Source: Bacillota bacterium (lineage in GTDB: Bacteria; Bacillota; Clostridia; Acetivibrionales; DSM-1351). From it: 33,676 nucleotides of DNA. Both the position numbers and the translations under genes were made by a program. Below, piece after piece: positions 11,201 to 18,000 of the stretch. The notes under the pieces are model-generated. The model worked only from the letters and a program-made list of their open reading frames with translations, did not search any database and was not told the DNA's origin. The stretch covers positions 1 to 33,676 of the forward strand of contig JAEZIB010000095.1 of assembly GCA_023416275.1 (NCBI GenBank), given 5' to 3'. Position 1 is the first letter of the stretch, and the number at the start of each line of letters is the position of its first letter.

Positions 11201-14200
11201 ATGGAAACCCGTGAAAGTGAAGTAGACGTTAATACTAACATATATAATGAAACTCAAAATGAAGAAATTTACTTTTGGTCTCCTGTATTACAATGGAGGA
11301 AAAACACTGAAGAGGTAGTTGTAGGTAGTTATACATATCGGGGTGTGGCAGAAAAGATATTTCCTGAATTTTATTTTATTACACAGAATGGTGTAACTAT
11401 CAACAGGCTTATGGAGAATTTCTCAAGTGTTGATGCAGAAGAATTAAGAGCTTTTATTAGTAAGGCAATAGAAGACAGAGTATTGGTAAGTTCTGTCTTG
11501 ACTCCATCAGAAGTATATTCTACGCAGGAGAAGCTTTTCAAACATGAATATGGCAATGACTTGATATTTAATTCTGAGGCTTATTCAAAGTTTAAGGAAA
11601 AACAACTCCACAGGAGCTTTAAAGGCGTTAAATTAAATACAAAGGTTGAACTTAAAGATTGGAGTTATCCCGAACTTATAACAAGCAGACGTTCTTACAA
11701 GGTTTTTGATGAACAAGAAAGGATATCATTTGACACTTTATCCCAAATTATTTCTATATTTAAACAAACAAAGGACTCTAATTATTATTACGCTTGTTCA
11801 GGTGGGCTTTACCCAATTGATGTGTTTATTTATGTTAAAGAAGGAAGAATAGAAGGGCTTGAAAGAGGGCTTTATTATCATAATCCTATTAATAATTGCC
11901 TTGAGCTTGTAAATGGAAAAGATGTTATCACAGAAGATGCACATTTCTACACTAACAAGTCAATCTTTAAATCTTCAGCCTTTACAGTTTTCTTTATATA
12001 CAATGCGGAAGTTACTATGCCTAGGTATGGGGCAATGGGATATTTTTATGCATCAATTGATACAGGGATCATGGTTGGAACTATGACTCAAGTAGCACAA
12101 ATGCTTGACATTGGACTTTGCTCTATTGGAGATATGGCATTTGAAAAGGTTTCAGATTACTTTAATCTTAGCAAAAATCAGGTTCTTATCCATACTGTTG
12201 AGTGCGGACTAAAACCGGACAGAGTGCATAATGGTAAACTACCTGAAATATCGGTAAAGGATGCGTCCTGTATGTGTGAGATGAATAGAGTATCCAACAA
12301 TGACCACAGTCAAATAGAACATAGTTTGCAAGGAAATACGAGCTTGCGCCTTGTTATGCTGAGCGGAGACTGGATACCGCTTAAGCTACCCGATAAGATC
12401 AAGGATCATTTCAGATCTGCTCAAGTTGTAAGTTTGGGTGGAGCAACTGAGGCTTCAATATGGTCGATATACTATCCCATTAATCAAGTTGAGGATGATT
12501 GGAAGAGCATACCGTATGGTATACCCCTAGCAAATCAAACATTTTATGTTTTGAATTATGAAATGAGGCAGTGTCCGGTAGGGGTAAAGGGTGAGCTATA
12601 TATAGGCGGTGTGGGTGTAGCACTTGGTTATCATAATGATTTGGAGAAGACAAAAGGAGCATTTTTGGAACATCCAATGTTTGGGAGACTGTATAAAACT
12701 GGTGATTATGGAGTCATGCACAGAAGTGGGAATATAGAATTCCTTGGGAGAAAGGATAATCAGGTAAAGATAAGAGGTTATAGAATTGAACTTGGAGAAA
12801 TAGAAAGTTCTCTTCTAAAACATAAAAATATTAATAGTGCAGTGGTAATAGACCGAACAGAACCTAGCGGGAAAAAGTATATTTGTGCATATTATGTATC
12901 GGACAGCAAACCTGATGTTTCTGAATTGAAGCTTCATCTATTACAGGAATTGCCTGAGTATATGCTACCATCATATTTTATTCAGCTTGACAGAATACCT
13001 TTGACCTCAAACGGAAAACTTGACAGAAGAAGTTTACCCGAACCAAGCCATAATAAGGTTGTGGCGGGAAATTACGTTGGGCCTGAAAATGAAATTGAAA
13101 GAAGTCTGACCAGTATTTGGAAAGATGTACTCCAAATCAATGAGTTGGGTGTTAATGACGACTTCTTTGAGCTTGGTGGTTACTCTATGCAGGCAACTAT
13201 ACTGCTGATAAGGATCCAGAAGGAATTTAATATAGAGCTACCTTTAAGGCAAATATTCAAAACTCCAACTATCAGAGAAATTGCAAAGTATATACAAAAA
13301 GGAAGTAGAGAAGAGAAATTAATCGTCCATGAACAGGCGAAAACAAGTTTATCTCCGGATATTAAAATATTTGAAGATAATCTGGTATTACTAAGATCTT
13401 CCGGAGAGTCACAGAAGAATTTATTTCTAGTCCATGATGTAACAGGTGAAGTAGAGGGTTATATAGAGTTTTGTGATAGTTTATCCTGTAAATATAACTT
13501 CTGGGGTATTAGAGCAGACCGCTTTGAGGGTTATGGACCAAGAAACATTGATATTGGAGAAATTGCTTCTAAATATATTAAAAAAATGAAAAAAATCCAG
13601 CCTGAAGGGCCATATTCTATTGGAGGCTGGAGCATGGGTGGTACTATAGCTTTCGAAATGGTAAGGCAGCTTGAAAAAGAGGGAGAAAGAGTTGAATTGT
13701 TTGCCGTATTTGATTCTATGGAACCTTGTAAGGAATTAGAGAAAGACGCTAAGTTTTTTACTGTTGAATCTGAGAAGGAATTGCTGAAAGAACATCTGCC
13801 TCAAGATTTGATGACCGAAGTGTTCCAGAATACCGGTGATACTGTTGAAGTTTGGAAAAAAATGAGCAGTATATGTGAAAAAAATGAAGTTTTTGCTACA
13901 TATTTTACAGCAGTAATAAGAGAAAATCTCGGAGAATTGGTATATGCCATCCCAAATAGTGAACAGGCCAATATAAGTGACTTGATATACTACATGAATG
14001 TGATTAGAACAATAGGAAATATGCATGCATTTTATATTCCGGACAGTCCGATTGAGAGCCAGATGCATTTCTTCAAGGCCGTTAGATCAGATATGACTAA
14101 GAACAAGGAAGAATGGAATTTATATTGCAAAAGTCCTGTAAAGTTTTATGAATTAGATGGAACACATTTTTCAATTTTTAAGCCCCGGGAAGTAAAAAAG

Positions 14201-14227
14201 CTTTGTAATGTTTTTGATGCTATATAA
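5234..14227 (+). CDS. NRPS: partial C, A(Cys), PCP, E, Cy, A(Cys)+Ox, PCP, TE
   Basis: This 2997-residue synthetase forms a D-Cys-thiazole unit. In order: a C-terminal half of a condensation domain (about 15-250, no HHxxxDG); A1 (268-742); PCP (MGGDS, Ser789); epimerase (840-1276; HHVVVDGFSW from 968, GHGRE, SRTVGWFTSMFPV); heterocyclisation domain (1300-1730; DLLMADAAS at 1433-1441 fits DxxxxDxxS); A2 (1753-2606), interrupted at 1992-2367 by an FMN oxidase domain; PCP (ELGGYS, Ser2651); and a type I thioesterase (GGWSMGG, Ser2800, Asp2827, probable His2978). Both A domains read DLYNMSLIW at the specificity positions (A1: D447, L448, Y451, N488, M514, S516, then L, I, W). This is one change from the cysteine code DLYNLSLIW. 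GGDS before an E domain is the usual pattern. The start ATG has GAGGG 6 nt upstream. The predicted released product is an N-acyl-D-Cys-thiazole(ine) acid; domain calls are firm, the product is inferred. Confidence 0.93.
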   Translation: MNNDLLSSSKEHEDLKAYWRKKLEGISGEIDLHADYRNTAEEKETKEINFSLDEITTRKVIDFCKGQDISIYTLLLSVMELFLFKYTGQNDLVIASPVYRPDKMKFNSNKLIAIREVLNSEITFKELMLSVGETLKGSYKNQQYSVDNIAKMLGKKDWESSISKIIVLMDGIHEISSVEEIIKSSKNDMTLSISRSQNEIKVAFIYNSSLFNRNTILRISEMYRNILNQALLNLECNLVDFELITKDEKDYILNKYNNTDENYDYDFTLHDLFRRQVKKTPNNSAVIFGEETITYIQLDKKSNQVANYIRKCGFGKKDMIAVSAKRCINTIINVIGILKAGATYVPLEPEYPEDRKNYIIENSGCKMMLTPETYEYKEISAYSSEFDEVTSTPQDIAYIIFTSGSTGRPKGVVITHKAAANTIIDIGRKFNVTAGDRIIGLSSMCFDLSVYDIFGALSSGAALVQIKDQRDVNDVIRVVNKYGITIWNSVPAIMDMTVDNIDTALENTSLRLVMLSGDWIPLNLPQKILKNFSNAKIISLGGATEASIWSIYYPVDCVKEEWNSIPYGMPLANQKFYVLDKQIKLAPLNVQGELYIGGAGIALGYINDKERTNAAFIKHTEFGNLYKTGDYGKLHPEGYIEFLGRKDHQVKIRGYRVELGEIESVLTNALSIDEAVVIPHKGSKGSLNLCAYLVIDHEIDAFSIKDKLRQYLPEYMIPSYYVKLDKLPLTANGKVDRKALPEPLETTSRQEIVKPRNKLEEQLAEIWKNTLEIDEIGINNNFFSMGGDSIKAIQLVSRMQNKNMKISIQDLFNNPTISGISNYVTESAKKISQHMVEGGVVLSPIQKWFFDLKLKGKHNFNQYFKLLFKNEIDVSILKKTLNSLVEHHDALRMVFKFENSEIVQFNRGLGEGTFYLDTFDLRNDKQWQDTFDEKVLEINESMDLTHGPLVRAGLFKTINGDMLLLSIHHVVVDGFSWRIILEDFVTVYNQVANSQDICLEYKTNSYMDWTARLKDYANSTEFLKEMEYWKGIEANKTVSLPLEHEGIQPKVKDSEVIKLSLCKDETSLLLKDVNRVYKTEMNDILLTALEMTFKNYTGSEKVAVILEGHGREDIFEDLDISRTVGWFTSMFPVILEPSKNKDIAEHIKSVKVGLRGIPHKGIGYGILKYLTSKENSSTIDWGIKPQVCFNYLGQFDKLDSNGALEIASYSSGLTSHLESQMLFPLEISCLVDEQELVISLNYNKFMFKKETILYLLKDYKENLRSIIRHCMDRMDEIEIDDSEDDDQLYPQKSADKENMYLPFPLTEVQMAYLLGRDSQFEMGGVSTHMYLEIETKLDMKRFEESLQKVIMRHPMMRAVIMPNGYQRILENVTPYRLVVDDLSLLDSEAQQQRIIDERERMSHYIFEIDKGSLFEFKAFKLNSDTHYLFIGYDLLMADAASVMQIILRELLEFYNNPNLELPVLEFTFRDYMLAYKEFKDSETYARDKEYWMSKIEDFPLAPALPLKQDPAKIVKPHFRRYSKTIIKEQWDKIKKLAQQKNITPSVLLGTAYAEVLAYWSNQNRLAINLTVFNRYPFHQDVLNIVGDFTSIILLGIELKPNSTFWERAAHVQKNLVEALEHRHYDGVEFIREISKYNNLGSSVAMPIVFTSMVFNNINNDISRLGEIKASVSQTSQVFIDNQIMESNGELLIVWDYVEQLFEEEVIGTMFEQYAEVLTNLLDNGGISLLEPNEKDKKLLLEYNKTEEIIPKTMLHELFKEQVKLVPQNTAVIFEEDKLTYKELDDRSNQLARALINSRIEQGDFIGVLAVRCTNTIVNIMAVLKAGGAYIPIDPKYPMDRRLYLLENSGCKLLLEPEAYEKEKASIYSKDSLGEISKPSDKAYIIYTSGSTGKPKGVVITHEAAANTIIDINRKYNVNSDDRSIGLSSMCFDLSVYDIFGTLAAGATLVMIADQRDVNDIIKQIDKHHITIWNSVPAIMDMTIQGIENSMETRESEVDVNTNIYNETQNEEIYFWSPVLQWRKNTEEVVVGSYTYRGVAEKIFPEFYFITQNGVTINRLMENFSSVDAEELRAFISKAIEDRVLVSSVLTPSEVYSTQEKLFKHEYGNDLIFNSEAYSKFKEKQLHRSFKGVKLNTKVELKDWSYPELITSRRSYKVFDEQERISFDTLSQIISIFKQTKDSNYYYACSGGLYPIDVFIYVKEGRIEGLERGLYYHNPINNCLELVNGKDVITEDAHFYTNKSIFKSSAFTVFFIYNAEVTMPRYGAMGYFYASIDTGIMVGTMTQVAQMLDIGLCSIGDMAFEKVSDYFNLSKNQVLIHTVECGLKPDRVHNGKLPEISVKDASCMCEMNRVSNNDHSQIEHSLQGNTSLRLVMLSGDWIPLKLPDKIKDHFRSAQVVSLGGATEASIWSIYYPINQVEDDWKSIPYGIPLANQTFYVLNYEMRQCPVGVKGELYIGGVGVALGYHNDLEKTKGAFLEHPMFGRLYKTGDYGVMHRSGNIEFLGRKDNQVKIRGYRIELGEIESSLLKHKNINSAVVIDRTEPSGKKYICAYYVSDSKPDVSELKLHLLQELPEYMLPSYFIQLDRIPLTSNGKLDRRSLPEPSHNKVVAGNYVGPENEIERSLTSIWKDVLQINELGVNDDFFELGGYSMQATILLIRIQKEFNIELPLRQIFKTPTIREIAKYIQKGSREEKLIVHEQAKTSLSPDIKIFEDNLVLLRSSGESQKNLFLVHDVTGEVEGYIEFCDSLSCKYNFWGIRADRFEGYGPRNIDIGEIASKYIKKMKKIQPEGPYSIGGWSMGGTIAFEMVRQLEKEGERVELFAVFDSMEPCKELEKDAKFFTVESEKELLKEHLPQDLMTEVFQNTGDTVEVWKKMSSICEKNEVFATYFTAVIRENLGELVYAIPNSEQANISDLIYYMNVIRTIGNMHAFYIPDSPIESQMHFFKAVRSDMTKNKEEWNLYCKSPVKFYELDGTHFSIFKPREVKKLCNVFDAI
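11207..12334 (+). other. Ox (thiazoline oxidase-type, nitroreductase fold) domain inserted in the second Cys A domain
   Basis: Aligning the two Cys adenylation domains of this protein shows 376 extra residues (1992-2367) in the second. The insert sits between MDMTIQGIENSME and NTSLRLVMLSGDW, that is, between core motifs A4 and A5. It has the features of McbC/SagB/EpoB-type FMN dehydrogenases: SRRSYKVF near 2150, YYACSGGLYP, GLYYHNP, and YFYASIDTGIMVGTMTQ. About 150 residues of N-terminal extension precede the flavin core. The likely role is FMN-dependent oxidation of thiazoline to thiazole after the Cy domain acts. The A domain resumes in frame with all later motifs intact. Confidence 0.85.
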
Positions 14228-14266
14228 GTAATAGAAAGAAAATTTATTAAAAGGAGGATTAAATCT

Positions 14267-15088
14267 ATGGAATTATACGAATCAATTAAAAACAGAAGTT
14301 CCGTAAGAAAGTATGAAGATAGGGCTGTAGACAATAGCATATTGGCATTAATAAAAAATAAAGCAGACAACCTTGTACGTTTGAACCCAAAAATAAATAC
14401 CAGATTAGAGTTTGTTACACAACCTGAGAAGGTAAGGGAAATGAAGATTGGCTTTTTAGGGGGACGTATAAATATAAATGCTCCTCATTGTATAGTGGCG
14501 ATAACTGAAGATGTAGAGGGAGGGTACGAAAATGTAGGTTTTATGCAGGAACAGCTGGTGCTCGAAATGGTAGGAATGAACATTGGGTCTTGCTGGTTGG
14601 GGACTTTTGATAGAGATGTTGTAGGAAAATCGCTAGAGGTTAAAAATGGAGAAGTAGTTACCAATGTAATAGCCTTTGGATACCCCAAAAAAAGCTTTTA
14701 CAATAATGGGCTTAGAAAGTTGTTAGGTACTACAAAGCGTAAGAAGGTTGAAGAAATCGCATTTTATAAATCATGGGGTCAAAGCCTAGACGATTTCCTT
14801 CTTAGGAAAAAAGCTTTGGATAAAATCATAAACATTTCGATTTTGGCACCATCTGCTGACAACTCTCAGCCTGTAAGGGTCGTTGTAGACGATAATATTG
14901 CTCACTTTTTTTCCATGGAAAAGAATGATTCGAACTATTTTAAAATTGATGCAGGCATTTTTCTTGCACACTTCTACTCTGCCTGCAAGAAGGAAGGTTA
15001 TATTTCTGAGATCTGCTCCGAGCAAGTGGATATTGCTAGAGTTGGTGCACCAAAAGAATTTAAATATATTATTTCGCAGAAATATTGA
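14267..15088 (+). CDS. Stand-alone nitroreductase-family FMN oxidoreductase
   Basis: The protein has 273 residues. The start MELYESIKNRSSVRKYEDRAV is the classic nitroreductase opening, where Arg and Ser residues contact FMN. A second family-typical segment, MVGMNIGSCWLGTFDRDVV, lies near 100-120, and ILAPSADNSQPVR near 190-203 matches the second half of the fold. It resembles the TM1586-type subgroup of about 200-270 residues. An ideal AAGGAGG (14251-14257) precedes ATG 14267. The gene lies between the two assembly lines, 39 bp after the thioesterase, and its stop codon overlaps the ribosome binding site of the next gene. It could oxidise a thiazoline in trans, reduce or dehydrogenate an intermediate of line 2, or recycle flavin. 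The sequence does not decide between these. Confidence 0.85.
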   Translation: MELYESIKNRSSVRKYEDRAVDNSILALIKNKADNLVRLNPKINTRLEFVTQPEKVREMKIGFLGGRININAPHCIVAITEDVEGGYENVGFMQEQLVLEMVGMNIGSCWLGTFDRDVVGKSLEVKNGEVVTNVIAFGYPKKSFYNNGLRKLLGTTKRKKVEEIAFYKSWGQSLDDFLLRKKALDKIINISILAPSADNSQPVRVVVDDNIAHFFSMEKNDSNYFKIDAGIFLAHFYSACKKEGYISEICSEQVDIARVGAPKEFKYIISQKY

Positions 15089-15099
15089 GGTGATTGAAA

Positions 15100-18000
15100 G
15101 TGTATAAATATGAAAATCTTCTTGAGGTAATAGAACAGAAAAACGAAAACAGGGGAATAACATTTATAGACAGCGATACGGACGAAAGGTTTCTTTCATA
15201 TAAGGAGCTTTATTCAAAAGCTTTAGGAATGTTATATTGCCTTCAGCAAAAAGGTATAAGACCCAAAGACGAGCTTATTTTCCAGATTGAGGACAATGAA
15301 GAGTTCCTGTGCGTTTTTTGGGCATGTATATTAGGTGGTATAATCGCAGTTCCGATAACTGTTGGAAATAACGAAGAGCATAGGAAAAAAGTTTTTAGGA
15401 TATGGAAAGTACTAAATAATCCTTATATTATAGCAAGTCAAAAAAGTTATAGCTCACTGGGAAAATATTGTGGAATAGATGGGAATATATCATTTGAAGA
15501 ATTGACACAACAATCGATTGCACTAGAAAACATGATTGAAGTATCAAAACATGGAGAAGTCTATAGGCCAAAGCAAGACGATATAGCCTTTATTCAATTT
15601 TCGTCAGGCTCAACAGGAGACCCAAAGGGTGTTACCTTAACTCACGAGAATCTTGTTGCAAATACAACAGCGATAATAAGAGGTTCAAATATTACAAAGG
15701 ATGATTCAGCTTTAAACTGGATGCCATTGACGCATGACATGGGATTGATAGGTTTTCATATTACTAATATTGTTGCCGGAATAAATCAGAGTTTATTACC
15801 TACATCATTATTTATAAGGCACCCAACTTTGTGGATTGAAAAGGCGAGCCAAAAAAGAGCTACAATTTTATATTCTCCAAATTTTGGGTACAAACATTTT
15901 CTTACTTTTTACAACCCGGATGTTGAGAGGTGCTGGGATTTATCCAATGTGAGAGTAATATTTAATGGTGCGGAGCCTATTTCTACAGATTTGTGTAATA
16001 AGTTCTTAGATGATATGACCAGGTATAGGCTTAAACGTACTGCAATGATTATGGTTTATGGATTAGCAGAAGCTTCAGTTGGGGTTGCTTTTCCTCCTTT
16101 AGGAGAAGCTTTTACAAGTCTCAGTTTAAATAGAAAATTTCTGAATACAGGTGAGAAAATTAAGGAAATTGATCCCGATGATGAAGACAGTGTTGTTTTT
16201 GTTGATGAAGGATATGCAATTGATTTCTGCAGTATAAGAATATGTGATAAGGCCAACAACGAACTGGAAGAGGATATGATCGGTTATGTTCATATAAAGG
16301 GTAAAAATGTTACTTCAGGCTACTATAATAATCCTGAAGCAACAAAAAAGGTTATGGCTGTAGATGGATGGCTAAATACCGGAGATTTGGGATTTTTAAG
16401 AAACGGTAGATTGGTCATAACAGGAAGGGCAAAGGATATTATCTTTATAAATGGACAAAATTACTACCCGCATGATATTGAGAGGGTAGCAGAACAAGTT
16501 GAGGGAATAGAACTTGGAAAGGTAGCAGCTTGTGGTGTTTACAATAATAAACTCCAGAAGGATGAAATTGTTGTTTTCGTAATGTTTAAAAAGAAACCGG
16601 CTGACTTTGTTAATATAGCTTTTAAACTAAAATCACATATCAGCGCGAAGCTTGGGTTGGAGATCACTGATGTAGTTCCTGTCAAAAACATATTGAAGAC
16701 AACCAGCGGAAAGGTCCAGAGATATAAGCTCGGTGAATTGTATAAGGAAGGAAATTTCTCGGAAGTTTTAGGGGAGCTTAATAATTTGCTGGCTGAAAAA
16801 ATGAAACAAAGAGTGGCTCAAAAAGCATCCAGTGAAGTAGAAGAAAGACTGGTAGAAATTTTGAAGGATGTTTTGAAAATTAGCTCATTGGGTGTAGATG
16901 ATAATTTCTTTGAAATAGGTGGAAACTCACTTAATGCCACTATATTGCTGAATAAAATTCATAAGGAATTCACTGTTGATATTCATCTTAGCCAATTGTT
17001 TGAAAATCAAACAATTTCAAATATGGCAGTGCTTATTGAGAAAATAGAAAATGCAGAATATACCCAGGTAAAAAAAGTTGAAGAAAAAGCGTATTATAAT
17101 GTGTCCTCAGCACAAAGGAGAATATTTGTTCTTAACAGCATGGATGTTCATGATACTTCCTACAATATTCCTGTTGTTCTGGAAGTCTCAGGGGATATAA
17201 ATATTCAACGTCTAAAGACGGCTATCGAAAAGATAATTGATAGGCATGAGGCTCTAAGAACATCATTTGAGCTTATTGATGGAGAGCCAGTCCAGCGTGT
17301 ACATAAAGAAATTCCTTTTGATATCCCATTCATAGATGCAGGCGCCGATAAAGACATACAAGATGTGTTAAAGAAGTACATACGCCCATTTGATCTTTAC
17401 AAAGCTCCACTTATCAGGGTTGTAGTTATCAGGCAATCAAATAAACATTTTATTCTTATGGACATGCATCATATTATTTCTGATGGATCAAGTGTAGGAA
17501 TACTATTGAACGAGCTGCTCCACTTCTATCAACAGGAGGAGTTGCCCGATGTAGGTATTCAGTATAAGGATTTTTCAGAGTGGCAGAATAAGCTTCTTAA
17601 ATCCGATTATATAAGAAAGCAGGAAGAGTATTGGGTAGAAAGGTTCTCAAATAATATTCCTATTTTGAATTTACCAACAGATTTTAATAGACCTTCAGTT
17701 CAGAGCTTTAAAGGAGATTACCAGACCTTCAGTATTTCTGAGGAACTAACTTACGGGTTAAACAAGCTTGCAAATCAAACAGGAACTACTTTATATATGG
17801 TATTGTTGGCAGCATATAACGTATTGATGTTCAAATATACAGGTCAGAATGATATCATTATAGGTTCTCCTATTGCAGGAAGAAAACATGATGATATTTC
17901 TAATGTCCTGGGTATGTTTGTTAATACACTTGCAATGAGGAATTCTCCAGAAGGAACTAAAACATTCAATCAACTTTTAAGAGAAGTTAAAGAAAATTCC

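Noticed and set aside
13736..14068. Minus-strand frame of 110 codons
   Set aside because: It is antisense to the thioesterase domain, with no ribosome binding site or family signature.
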